A DNA stretch of 44,914 nucleotides from Pseudomonas donghuensis. Its GTDB lineage: Bacteria > Pseudomonadota > Gammaproteobacteria > Pseudomonadales > Pseudomonadaceae. Positions 35,090 through 42,754 of this stretch are shown piece by piece. Both the position numbers and the translations under genes were made by a program. Where the stretch lies: positions 5,039 through 49,952 of the forward strand of contig NZ_JH650783.1 in NCBI RefSeq assembly GCF_000259195.1. Direction: 5' to 3'. Each line of letters opens with the position of its first letter. Positions within the stretch are counted from its first letter, which is position 1. The notes beneath the pieces were generated by a model. The model was not told the origin of the DNA, ran no database searches, and worked only from the letters and a program-made list of their open reading frames with translations.

Positions 35090-35794
35090 ATGCCGCACTG
35101 GAAAGAACAGCAGCTAGAGCAGTTGCTGGGTGAAACCGACGAACAACGGATGTTTGAGCTCGCGGTTTCCCTGGCCCAGCAATTGGGCATGGAGTACCTG
35201 GCCTTCGGCATGCGCGTGCAGATCGCGACTCTGGCGCCTCAACTAAGAACCTTCAACAATTATCCCGACGCCTGGAACGAACACTACCAACGCTGCAACT
35301 ACCTGGACATCGACCCAATCGTCGCCCACGGCCATCGTTCGCTAATGCCGATCCTGTGGTGCGATGACCTGTTCCGAGAGACGCCTCAATTCTGGGAAGA
35401 CGCCCAATCCCACGGTCTGCGCCATGGCTGGAGCCAGTCGGCACACGATATGCGTCACAACGAAAGCATGCTCAGCGTCGCCCGCAGCCAACAAGCAATT
35501 AGCCTCGAAGAGCTCTACGACAAGGCCGGCCAGACGATCTGGCTGTGCAACCTGCTGCATACGCTGATGATTGACCGGCAGCCGGGGCACGAAACACCGG
35601 CCTGCAATTTATCCGCGCGGGAGACCGAAGTACTGAAATGGTCTGCCGCCGGCAAGACCGCCGCCGATATCGCCTGCATCCTTTCGCTGTCGCAGAGCAC
35701 GGTGAACTTTCACATCCGCAGCATCATCAGCAAAACCAACGCGAGCAACAAAGCCGGCGCGATCGCCATTGCGGCGATGCGTGGCCTGATCTGA
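35090..35794 (+). CDS. ppoR: LuxR-family solo regulator, PpoR-like
   Basis: The 234-residue protein has an N-terminal autoinducer-binding domain and a C-terminal GerE-type helix-turn-helix (LSARETEVLKWSAAGKTAAD). All six conserved acyl-homoserine-lactone pocket residues are present: W62, Y66, D75, P76, W90 and G113. No luxI-type synthase is nearby, so it is a solo. In P. putida the gene between fpr and rlmG is ppoR, which responds to 3-oxo-C6-HSL. Start: ATG 35090 at MPHWKEQQLEQLL; the upstream in-frame stretch is an AT-rich promoter region. Confidence 0.9.
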   Translation: MPHWKEQQLEQLLGETDEQRMFELAVSLAQQLGMEYLAFGMRVQIATLAPQLRTFNNYPDAWNEHYQRCNYLDIDPIVAHGHRSLMPILWCDDLFRETPQFWEDAQSHGLRHGWSQSAHDMRHNESMLSVARSQQAISLEELYDKAGQTIWLCNLLHTLMIDRQPGHETPACNLSARETEVLKWSAAGKTAADIACILSLSQSTVNFHIRSIISKTNASNKAGAIAIAAMRGLI

Positions 35795-35886
35795 GCCAAC
35801 AGCCCCGTCCCCCTGCAAAGCACGGTAGAATCACGGCCCTGTAGAGCGCGCCACGCGCGCACATCAATGCCCCAGAGCCTTACACC

Positions 35887-37011
35887 ATGCCCCTGCTGAC
35901 CAGCCCTTTCGCCGAACTCGACCTGCTTCGCCAGCCCGAGCAAGCCAACGACCCCCTGCAAGCCTTCGATGCTGCCGACGAGTATTTGCTGGAGCACCTG
36001 GCCGAGCAGTCACCGACGGCGAGTACCCGGGTGCTGGTGCTCAATGACAGCTTCGGTGCCCTGGCCACCAGCCTGGCCCCCCATGTAGCGGTGTTCAGCA
36101 GCGGTGATTCGCACCTGGCGCATCTGGCCCTGGAAAAGAACCTGGTGCGTAACGGCCTGGCCTTCGATGCAGTACCGTTCGTGGCGGCCAGCAAGCCGTG
36201 GCAGGGGCCGTTCGACCGGGTACTGGTACGTGTGCCCAAGACCCTGGCGTTGCTCGAGGAGCAACTGATCCGCTTGCAGGGCCAACTGACGCCCGGCGCG
36301 CAAGTGGTTGCCGGCGCCATGATCAAACACCTGCCCCGCGCGGCGGGTGATCTGCTGGAGAAGTATATCGGCCCGGTGCAGGCATCGCTGGCGAAGAAAA
36401 AGGCCCGGCTGCTGATTGCCACCTTCGAGCCAAAGCCGGCGTTCACCTCCCCTTACCCGACCCGCTATCAACTCGACGCGCCACACCTTGAGCTGCTCAA
36501 CCACGCCAACGTGTTCTGCCGCGAAGGCCTGGATATCGGTACCCGGGCGTTCCTGCCGCACCTGCCCAAAGACCTCGGCGATGCACGGGTCGCGGACCTG
36601 GGCTGCGGCAACGGCGTGCTGGCGATCGCCAGCGCCCTGGCCAACCCGCAGGCGCAGTACACCCTGGTCGATGAATCGTACATGGCGGTGCAATCGGCAC
36701 TGGAGAACTGGCAGGTGGCGCTGGGCCAGCGTGAAGTCACTGTACGCGCTGACGACGGCCTGGCCGGGCAGCCGGCACAGTCGCTGGATGTGGTGCTGTG
36801 CAATCCGCCGTTCCACCAGCAGCAGGTGGTCGGCGACTTCCTCGCCTGGCGGATGTTCCAGCAGGCTCGTGAGGCATTGGTGGTCGGCGGCGCACTGTAC
36901 ATCGTCGGCAACCGTCACCTGGGGTATCACAGCAAGCTGGCGCGCTTGTTCCGCGGGGTCGAGCAGGTGGCGGCGACGCCGAAGTTCGTGGTGCTCAAGG
37001 CGCGTAAATAA
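35887..37011 (+). CDS. rlmG: 23S rRNA (guanine-1835-N2)-methyltransferase
   Basis: The 374-residue enzyme has two methyltransferase-like halves; the C-terminal one holds the SAM motif VADLGCGNGVLAIAS and the catalytic-type NPPFH. It methylates G1835 of 23S rRNA. The N-terminal half (about 1-180) is degenerate and probably binds rRNA, as in RlmC/RsmC relatives. It follows ppoR by 92 bases and ends before an inverted REP pair. Confidence 0.94.
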   Translation: MPLLTSPFAELDLLRQPEQANDPLQAFDAADEYLLEHLAEQSPTASTRVLVLNDSFGALATSLAPHVAVFSSGDSHLAHLALEKNLVRNGLAFDAVPFVAASKPWQGPFDRVLVRVPKTLALLEEQLIRLQGQLTPGAQVVAGAMIKHLPRAAGDLLEKYIGPVQASLAKKKARLLIATFEPKPAFTSPYPTRYQLDAPHLELLNHANVFCREGLDIGTRAFLPHLPKDLGDARVADLGCGNGVLAIASALANPQAQYTLVDESYMAVQSALENWQVALGQREVTVRADDGLAGQPAQSLDVVLCNPPFHQQQVVGDFLAWRMFQQAREALVVGGALYIVGNRHLGYHSKLARLFRGVEQVAATPKFVVLKARK

Positions 37012-37030
37012 ACCAGCACCGCGTCACCTG

Positions 37031-37102
37031 CATCGCTGGCAAGCCAGCTCCCACCATAGACCGGTGTCCACTGGCCCTCTGGGAGCTGGCTTGCCAGCGA
37101 TG
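37031..37102. repeat. Perfect inverted REP pair (GAGCTGGCTTGCCAGC type)
   Basis: Arms of 23 bases (37031-37053 and 37080-37102) are perfect reverse complements. Each holds GCTGGCTTGCCAGC. They lie between rlmG and the cio terminator, at convergent gene ends. Confidence 0.9.
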
Positions 37103-37109
37103 AGGCCCT

Positions 37110-37143
37110 AAAAAAAACCCTCCGCAGCTGACGCTGCGAAGGG
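37110..37143 (-). terminator. Intrinsic terminator of the cio operon
   Basis: On the minus strand CCCTTCGCAGC pairs with GCTGCGGAGGG (37133-37143 with 37118-37128; one mismatch) and is followed by eight Ts, 38 bases after the DUF2474 stop. Confidence 0.92.
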
Positions 37144-37181
37144 CTGTAAATCCGCCGCAAGGCGGGATGGGAAATATCGTT

Positions 37182-37343
37182 TCAGTGCGTGCTCAGTCCG
37201 GCCGCACTCATGAACAGGCGCATCAGCCAGGCCACCAGGGCCAGGCTCAGCACACTGCCCACCCAGATCAGCGCCAACCAGCCCAGGCGCTGCCAGAGCG
37301 GTTTCTTCTCTTCGTCAATCGTGCCTTTGCCAGTCATTGCCAT
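37182..37343 (-). CDS. DUF2474 family small membrane protein of the bd oxidase
   Basis: The 53-residue protein starts at ATG 37343 with GGGGAGC upstream, six bases after cioB. It has one transmembrane helix (WLALIWVGSVLSLALVAWLM, about 22-41) after a charged N-terminus (DEEKKPLWQRLGW). This matches DUF2474, a small protein found after cioAB genes. It may play the part of CydX, the third small subunit of E. coli bd oxidase, but the sequence differs. It was found by reading the minus strand downstream of cioB. Confidence 0.88.
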   Translation of the reverse strand: MAMTGKGTIDEEKKPLWQRLGWLALIWVGSVLSLALVAWLMRLFMSAAGLSTH

Positions 37344-37349
37344 GCTCCC

Positions 37350-38357
37350 CTAGTGGTAGCCATCTTCGTGGGTCACCTTGCCGCGGAACACGTAGTAGCT
37401 CCAGAAGGTGTAACCGAGGATGAACGGGATGATGAACAAGGTCCCGACCAGCATGAAGCCCTGGCTCTGCGGTGGCGCAGCAGCATCCCAGATCGAGATC
37501 GACGGCGGGATGATGTTCGGCCACAGGCTGATGCCCAGGCCGCTATAACCAAGGAAGATCAGCACCAGGGTCAGCAGGAACGGGGTGTAGTGAGCATTAC
37601 GCGCCACCGCCCGGAGCAAACCGTAGAGGGTCACCAGCACCAGGATTGGCACCGGCAGGAACCAGAACAGGTTCGGCAGGCTGAACCAGCGCTCGGCAAT
37701 GTCCGGATGGGCCAGCGGCGTCCAGATGCTGACGATACCGGTCACCGCCAGCAGCACCAGGGCCAGCGGGCGCGCCAGGTCATGCATCTGCAGCTGCAGT
37801 TTGCCTTCGGTCTTCATGATCAGCCAGGTGCAGCCGAGCAAGGCGTAGGCGACGATCAGGCCCAGGCCGCAGAACAGGCTGAACGGGGTCAACCAGTCGA
37901 GGCTGCCGCCAGCGTAGTTGCGATCGACCACCTCGAAGCCTTCGATGAAGGCGCCCAGCGCCACGCCCTGGAAGAAGGTCGCCGCCAGCGAGCCGCCGAT
38001 GAACGCCTTGTCCCACAGGTGGCGCTTGGCCGCAGTGGCCTTGAAGCGGAACTCGAAGGCCACGCCGCGAAAGATCAGCCCGACCAGCATCAGCATCAAC
38101 GGCAGGTACAACGCCGAGAGCACCACTGCGTAGGCCAGCGGGAAGGCGCCGAACAGCGCCGCACCACCGAGCACCAGCCAGGTTTCGTTACCGTCCCAGA
38201 CCGGCGCCACGGTGTTCATCATCACATCGCGGTCCTGCTCGCCCTTGACGAAGGGAAAGAGAATGCCGATGCCCAGGTCGAAGCCGTCCATGACCACGTA
38301 CATCATGATGCCGAAGATGATGATGATGGCCCAGATAAGCGGAAGATCAATGCCCAT
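37350..38357 (-). CDS. cioB: Cyanide-insensitive quinol oxidase subunit II
   Basis: The 335-residue integral membrane protein resembles CydB, with MGIDLPLIWAIIIIFGIMMYVVMDGFDLG, APVWDGNETWLVLGGAALFGAFP and RGVAFEFRFK. It partners CioA in the bd-type oxidase that reduces oxygen to water without proton pumping and tolerates cyanide. It starts three bases after the cioA stop and is followed by the DUF2474 gene. Confidence 0.95.
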   Translation of the reverse strand: MGIDLPLIWAIIIIFGIMMYVVMDGFDLGIGILFPFVKGEQDRDVMMNTVAPVWDGNETWLVLGGAALFGAFPLAYAVVLSALYLPLMLMLVGLIFRGVAFEFRFKATAAKRHLWDKAFIGGSLAATFFQGVALGAFIEGFEVVDRNYAGGSLDWLTPFSLFCGLGLIVAYALLGCTWLIMKTEGKLQLQMHDLARPLALVLLAVTGIVSIWTPLAHPDIAERWFSLPNLFWFLPVPILVLVTLYGLLRAVARNAHYTPFLLTLVLIFLGYSGLGISLWPNIIPPSISIWDAAAPPQSQGFMLVGTLFIIPFILGYTFWSYYVFRGKVTHEDGYH

Positions 38358-38360
38358 GAT

Positions 38361-39800
38361 TCAGTTCCCCTTGTTCAGGCTGGCGGGCTCGCCATTGTCA
38401 TGGTCGTCATCGGCGGCGGACAGCGGCCGGGCGGGGGTGCGTTGCTGGCCAGGGCCACCGGGATTGGTCTCGTCGCCTTCACCGGTTTTCGGCCCTTTGC
38501 GCACCAGGCGCATCATGTAGCCCAGGCCAGTGCCGAACAGCGCGAAGTAGACCACCACGAACATCACCAGGGTCAGGCCGAGCTGGCCGTAGCTGTGGTT
38601 CGAAGCGCCATCGGCGGTACGCATCAGGCCGTAGACCACCCAGGGCTGGCGACCGATCTCGGTGGTGAACCAGCCGGCGAGGATCGCGATCAGGCCGGAC
38701 GGCCCCATCCACAGGGTCAGGTACAGGAACGGCCGCGAGCTGCAGAGCTTGTCGCTTTTGCGCAGCCACAAGCTCCAGAGGCCGACGAAGATCATCAGCA
38801 TACCGAGGCCGACCATGACCCGGAACGACCAGAACACGATGGTCGAGTTAGGCCGGTCTTCTTTCGGGAATTCCTTCATCGCCGGCACTTGCTTGTCCAG
38901 GCTGTGGGTCAGAATCAGGCTGCCCAGCGCCGGGATTTCCAGCTTGAAGCGGGTGGTCTCGGCCTGCATGTCGGGGATGCCGAAGAGGATCAACGGGGTC
39001 GGTTCGCCCGGCACGTTTTCCCAGTGGCCTTCGATCGCAGCAATCTTCACCGGCTGGTGCTTGAGGGTGTTGAGGCCGTGGAAGTCGCCGATCACTGCCT
39101 GTACCGGGGCCACGATCAGGGCCATCCACATGGCCATCGACAGCATCTTGCGGATCGCCGGGTTATCGCGGCCGCGCAACAGGTGCCAGGCTGCCGAAGC
39201 GCCGACGAAGAACGCCGTAGCCACAAAGGCGGCCGTCGCCATGTGCGCCAGTCGGTAGGGGAACGACGGGTTGAAGATCACTGCGAACCAGTCCACCGGA
39301 ACGACCACGCCGTTGACGATTTCGTAGCCCTGCGGGGTCTGCATCCAGCTGTTGGAAGCAAGGATCCAGAAGGTCGAGATCAAGGTGCCGATGGCCACCA
39401 TGACCGTGGCGAAGAAGTGCAGGCCACGGCCGACACGGTTCCAGCCAAAGAGCATGACGCCAAGGAAACCGGCCTCGAGGAAGAAGGCCGTGAGTACTTC
39501 ATACGTGAGCAGCGGGCCGGTGACGGAGCCGGCGAAGTCGGAGAACTTGCTCCAGTTGGTGCCGAACTGGTAAGCCATGACCAGGCCGGAGACCACCCCC
39601 ATGCCGAAGTTGACGGCAAAGATTTTCGACCAGAAATGGTAAAGGTCACGGTAGACGCTGTTGTTGGTTTTCAGCCACAACCCTTCGAGAACAGCCAGGT
39701 AGCTCGCCAGGCCAATGGTGATGGCCGGGAACAGGATGTGAAAGGACACGGTAAACGCGAACTGAATTCGGGCGAGATCTAGAGCCTCTAATCCGAACAT
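38361..39800 (-). CDS. cioA: Cyanide-insensitive quinol oxidase subunit I
   Basis: The 479-residue membrane protein carries the heme ligands of bd oxidases. H21 in SFHILFPA matches the heme b595 ligand His, and GRQPWVVYGLMRT is conserved. It is shorter than E. coli CydA (522) because the quinol loop is short, the mark of CioA-type enzymes. Start: ATG 39800 with GAGGAA upstream; the 55-residue upstream stretch is promoter. The C-terminus is a charged tail. A perfect ANR box lies about 150 bases upstream. Confidence 0.95.
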   Translation of the reverse strand: MFGLEALDLARIQFAFTVSFHILFPAITIGLASYLAVLEGLWLKTNNSVYRDLYHFWSKIFAVNFGMGVVSGLVMAYQFGTNWSKFSDFAGSVTGPLLTYEVLTAFFLEAGFLGVMLFGWNRVGRGLHFFATVMVAIGTLISTFWILASNSWMQTPQGYEIVNGVVVPVDWFAVIFNPSFPYRLAHMATAAFVATAFFVGASAAWHLLRGRDNPAIRKMLSMAMWMALIVAPVQAVIGDFHGLNTLKHQPVKIAAIEGHWENVPGEPTPLILFGIPDMQAETTRFKLEIPALGSLILTHSLDKQVPAMKEFPKEDRPNSTIVFWSFRVMVGLGMLMIFVGLWSLWLRKSDKLCSSRPFLYLTLWMGPSGLIAILAGWFTTEIGRQPWVVYGLMRTADGASNHSYGQLGLTLVMFVVVYFALFGTGLGYMMRLVRKGPKTGEGDETNPGGPGQQRTPARPLSAADDDHDNGEPASLNKGN

Positions 39801-39951
39801 AGTGCTTCCTCTGTCAGGTAATCCGGCGTCAGGCGATGGCCTTGGCGCCAACTGCCCCCACGGTAGTTGAGTGCGGCAAGTTGGAATTGTTCTGTAAACA
39901 TCACATCGCAGGGAATTCGGCCGTCTGGCCCTACCGTTGCAAATGAAACAA

Positions 39952-39965
39952 TTGATCCAGATCAA
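39952..39965. promoter_or_regulatory. ANR/FNR box upstream of cioA
   Basis: TTGATCCAGATCAA matches TTGAT-N4-ATCAA exactly. It is 152 bases before the cioA ATG and 197 before the MFS start. ANR, the oxygen-sensing iron-sulfur regulator, controls cioAB in other Pseudomonas. Direction of control is not shown by sequence. Confidence 0.85.
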
Positions 39966-40110
39966 CGGTTGCCTGAAAGGATAGTCCTGAACGGCCTGCG
40001 CGCTTGTGTGGTTGATTGCCGCGTGACCGGTTGTCTCACCCCCTTTACCGCGCCCTAAAACAGTGCGCTACCCGCACGCAAGCCGAACTCCTCGCAACCT
40101 ACTGTTACAA

Positions 40111-40129
40111 AGTGATGATAATCTGCACC
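40111..40129. promoter_or_regulatory. Weak Fur-like box upstream of MFS gene
   Basis: The 19 bases share 12 with the consensus, including the core TGATAATC (40116-40123). This is a marginal match, 33 bases before the MFS start. Confidence 0.25.
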
Positions 40130-40161
40130 GCCGATCCCTTCGCCGAGGCTCTGTTTCGCCG

Positions 40162-41388
40162 ATGTCAGACCCTGTTCTGCTACTGCGTCATCACCGTCCC
40201 TTCCTGGCCTTCTGGCTGGCCCGGGTGTTTACCGCCAGTGGTTTCCAGATGCTCACCGTGGCGATCGGCTGGCACCTTTACCAGTTGACCGGCAATGTCC
40301 TCGACCTGGGCCTGGTGGGACTGGTGGAGTTCGCCCCGCGGGTGCTGTTCATGCTGCACACCGGGCACGTTGCCGACCGTTATGACCGGCGCCGGGTCGC
40401 GGCCTTGTGCCAGAGCGCCCAGGCCATGATCGCCCTGGTGCTGGTGGTTGCCAGCAGCACCAACAGTGTCAGCCGCGAACTGATCTTCCTGTTGGCGTTT
40501 TTGCTCGGCAGCGCACGCTCGTTCGAAATGCCGGCAACTCAGGCGCTGCTGCCGAACGTGGTGCCTTCCGAGCTGTTCCCGCGTGCAGTGGCCGCTTCTG
40601 CCTCGGCGATGCAGGCAGCAACGATCGTGGCGCCGGCGGTAGGCGGCTTTCTGTATGCCTTCGGCAGCGTCTGGGTGTATGGGCCGACGGTGGCGCTGTA
40701 CCTGATCGCCTGTGTACTGACCCTGGGCCTGGTCTCCCGTCAGCAACCGGGCAACCAGGGCCGCGCCAGCCTCGAATCGTTGATGGCCGGGATTCGCTTT
40801 ATCCGCAGCCGCCCGGACATTCTCGGCGCCATCTCCCTGGACCTGTTCGCCGTGCTGCTGGGCGGCGCCACCGCACTGCTGCCGGTGTTTGCCAAGGACA
40901 TCCTGCTCACCGGCCCATGGGGCCTGGGCCTGCTGCGCTCGGCGCCGGCGGTGGGCGCCTTGCTGATGTCGCTATGGCTGGCGCGCTTCCCGGTGGAGCG
41001 CAAGGTCGGGCGGGTGATGTTCACTGCCGTCGGCGTGTTTGGCGTGGCGACCATCGCCTTTGGCCTGTCCACTTCGTTCTGGTTTTCCCTGGCCGTGCTG
41101 GCGGTGCTGGGTGCCGCCGACATGATCAGCATGGTGATTCGCGGCGCCTTCGTGCAACTGGAGACCCCGGACGAGATGCGGGGCCGGGTGAGTGCGGTGA
41201 ACGGGCTGTTCATCGGTGCGTCGAACCAGCTCGGTGAGTTCGAGTCGGGGGTGACGGCGCACTGGTTCGGCACGGTGCCGGCGGTGGTGCTGGGCGGGGT
41301 CGGGACGCTGCTGGTGACCGGGGTGTGGATCAAGCTGTTCCCGACCTTGGCTGGGCGCGATCATATGCAGAACAGGCCCGAGGATTGA
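40162..41388 (+). CDS. MFS transporter, EntS/MFS_3 type
   Basis: The 408-residue permease has about twelve hydrophobic helices and the MFS loop 2-3 motif GHVADRYDRRRV. Start blocks are LLLRHHRPFLAFWLARVFTASGF. The layout matches the MFS_3 family, which includes the enterobactin exporter EntS and macrolide exporters. ATG 40162 lacks a strong ribosome site, but the upstream extension is not homologous. Substrate unknown; a weak Fur-like box in the promoter hints at a siderophore but this is not established. Confidence 0.85.
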   Translation: MSDPVLLLRHHRPFLAFWLARVFTASGFQMLTVAIGWHLYQLTGNVLDLGLVGLVEFAPRVLFMLHTGHVADRYDRRRVAALCQSAQAMIALVLVVASSTNSVSRELIFLLAFLLGSARSFEMPATQALLPNVVPSELFPRAVAASASAMQAATIVAPAVGGFLYAFGSVWVYGPTVALYLIACVLTLGLVSRQQPGNQGRASLESLMAGIRFIRSRPDILGAISLDLFAVLLGGATALLPVFAKDILLTGPWGLGLLRSAPAVGALLMSLWLARFPVERKVGRVMFTAVGVFGVATIAFGLSTSFWFSLAVLAVLGAADMISMVIRGAFVQLETPDEMRGRVSAVNGLFIGASNQLGEFESGVTAHWFGTVPAVVLGGVGTLLVTGVWIKLFPTLAGRDHMQNRPED

Positions 41389-41400
41389 CCTCAGGGGCCT

Positions 41401-41470
41401 CATCGCTGGCAAGCCAGCTCCCACAAGTCCGGTGCATGCAAAACCTGTGGGAGCTGGCTTGGCAGCGATA
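41401..41470. repeat. Inverted REP pair, one arm with a point change
   Basis: CATCGCTGGCAAGCCAGCTC (41401-41420) faces GAGCTGGCTTGGCAGCGAT (41451-41469). The second arm has G for C at one place (TTGGCAGC), so the arms are not perfect. It lies between MFS and DJ-1 genes. Confidence 0.85.
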
Positions 41471-41482
41471 GGGCCAGCACTG

Positions 41483-42031
41483 TCACACCCGCAACAGGCC
41501 TGCCACCCGCTTGCGCAGCGCCCGCCCCGCCACCTGTTCAACCAGCACCAAGGCAAACTCCAGCGCCGCCGCCGAGCCCTGCGCGGTGATGCAATTACCA
41601 TCCACCACCACCGGCTGATCGACAAAACTGCACCCGGACAAGCCCTGGCTGACACCTGGATCACAGGTCATGCGCCGCTGACGCAACACGCCATAGGCCT
41701 GCAGCGCCAAGGGCCCTTCGCCGATCGCGGCAAAAAACTTCCCGGCCTTGGCCTGATCCTTCACCTGCTGCGCCAGCGGCTGGTGGGCAGTCATGTGCTG
41801 TGCGCCTTTTTCGCCCCCGGGCAAGACCATCAGGTCAAACGGCTGGGCCAGCAGGTCGACCAGCATGCCGTCGGCGGTCAAACGCGTGCCACGGGCACAG
41901 GTGAGCATCCGCCGGCCTTCAATGCTGGCCACCACTACTTCCAGTTCGGCGCGGCGCAGCACGTCGATCAGGGTCACGCTTTGCAAGTCATCCACGCCTT
42001 CGGCGACGACGATCAGGGCTCTGTGGGTCAT
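41483..42031 (-). CDS. DJ-1/PfpI-fold protein lacking catalytic residues
   Basis: The 182-residue protein has the DJ-1/PfpI fold pattern: RALIVVAEGVDD, VASIEGRR, LMVLPGGEKGAQ and AITAQGSAAALEFALVLVEQ-like GNCITAQGSAAA. The nucleophile cysteine of the elbow is Gly104 (AAIGEGPLAL; usually AICxxP), the conserved Glu is Gln17 (GVDDLQSV) and the usual His site reads Cys-Asp. It is probably not a glyoxalase, deglycase or protease. ATG 42031 has GGAG eight bases upstream; a TTG just before it is an alternative. Confidence 0.85.
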   Translation of the reverse strand: MTHRALIVVAEGVDDLQSVTLIDVLRRAELEVVVASIEGRRMLTCARGTRLTADGMLVDLLAQPFDLMVLPGGEKGAQHMTAHQPLAQQVKDQAKAGKFFAAIGEGPLALQAYGVLRQRRMTCDPGVSQGLSGCSFVDQPVVVDGNCITAQGSAAALEFALVLVEQVAGRALRKRVAGLLRV

Positions 42032-42070
42032 CAACTGCTCTCCGCCGGGGTATCTAACAAGCGTAGTCGC

Positions 42071-42550
42071 TCACAGCGCCAGGGTCAGTTGACACTCATA
42101 CCCCTTGCGCGCGCGGTAGCCATCACCACTGTCGACCCAGCCGGTGGCCCGGTACAAGGCCAGGGCGGCGTGGTTGCCCGGGTCCACCGATAGCTGCAGG
42201 CAGCGCACCGCGGGCCACAGGTCGCGCACCAGGCCCGGCAATGCCTGCATGCAGAATCGCCCCAGACCACGCCCCTGCAGGCGTCGATCCACCTGCAAGG
42301 CATTGACCGTCGCGGCATCGACCCTGGCCCAGGGCGCCAGGAACGCCCCGCGCTGGAGCAACAGGAAGGCACGCGGCACGGCCTCCACCAGCAGCGCCAC
42401 GCCGCGCAGGTCAGGGCTGTCGGTACTGTGCAGGATGTACAGCGCGCCGGCCATATCACCGGCATAGCGCTGTTGCTCGGGCTGCACCTGGATGTCGATC
42501 AGCCGATCGCGCTGGGCCGGGGTGAGGTCGCGGTAGTCGATCAGTTGCAC
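42071..42550 (-). CDS. GNAT family N-acetyltransferase
   Basis: The 159-residue protein has the acetyl-CoA site V-D-R-R-L-Q-G-R-G-L-G-R and the C-terminal SVDPGNHAALALYRATGW, both standard in GNAT enzymes. Substrate is unknown. GTG 42550 (QLIDYRDLTPAQRD) is preferred because the family begins there; an ATG at 42613 adds 21 residues without obvious homology. It is divergent from the purine permease. Confidence 0.85.
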   Translation of the reverse strand: MQLIDYRDLTPAQRDRLIDIQVQPEQQRYAGDMAGALYILHSTDSPDLRGVALLVEAVPRAFLLLQRGAFLAPWARVDAATVNALQVDRRLQGRGLGRFCMQALPGLVRDLWPAVRCLQLSVDPGNHAALALYRATGWVDSGDGYRARKGYECQLTLAL

Positions 42551-42639
42551 AGCGTGGTCTCGTGAGGGGGGAACGGCGCAGAACCTGCAGATATCTGCAG
42601 TGTATCGCGACATTAATTACCGCTGCCCGAGCATGCTGG

Positions 42640-42645
42640 TATGAT
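42640..42645 (+). promoter_or_regulatory. Probable -10 element of purine permease promoter
   Basis: TATGAT lies 115 bases before the ATG, placing a start near 42652 so the transcript would begin just before the structured leader. No clear -35 is seen. Confidence 0.4.
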
Positions 42646-42652
42646 GCGCGGC

Positions 42653-42716
42653 TTTTTTCCGACCCAGGGAAAAACCACAGTCTCCCGGTACAGTCTGTGC
42701 TTTGCTAACTGGGTCG
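42653..42716 (+). ncRNA. Structured leader of the purine permease mRNA (candidate cis-regulatory RNA)
   Basis: Two competing or interlocking pairings are seen. TTTTTCC (42654-42660) pairs with GGAAAAA (42668-42674) around loop GACCCAG. That loop, with its C42660 neighbour, pairs perfectly with CTGGGTCG (42709-42716). Inside, CACAG (42676-42680) pairs with CTGTG (42695-42699). The first and second helices together would form an H-type pseudoknot, or else be mutually exclusive. I do not recognise a known riboswitch family. Confidence 0.45.
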
Positions 42717-42754
42717 ATACATTCACGGCGCCGGGAGCGCCACGGGGAGCAGGC

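Larger units (their letters stand above)
39801..40161. other. Gene-free 361-base gap between cioA and the MFS gene
   Basis: This divergent promoter region holds the ANR box at 39952-39965 and a weak Fur-like match at 40111-40129. No convincing small gene is seen: open frames here have no good ribosome site and look like random translation. Confidence 0.8.

Noticed and set aside
37167..39782. 871-residue plus-strand frame opposite cioAB
   Set aside because: Antisense of two bd oxidase genes, with no ribosome site or family match.
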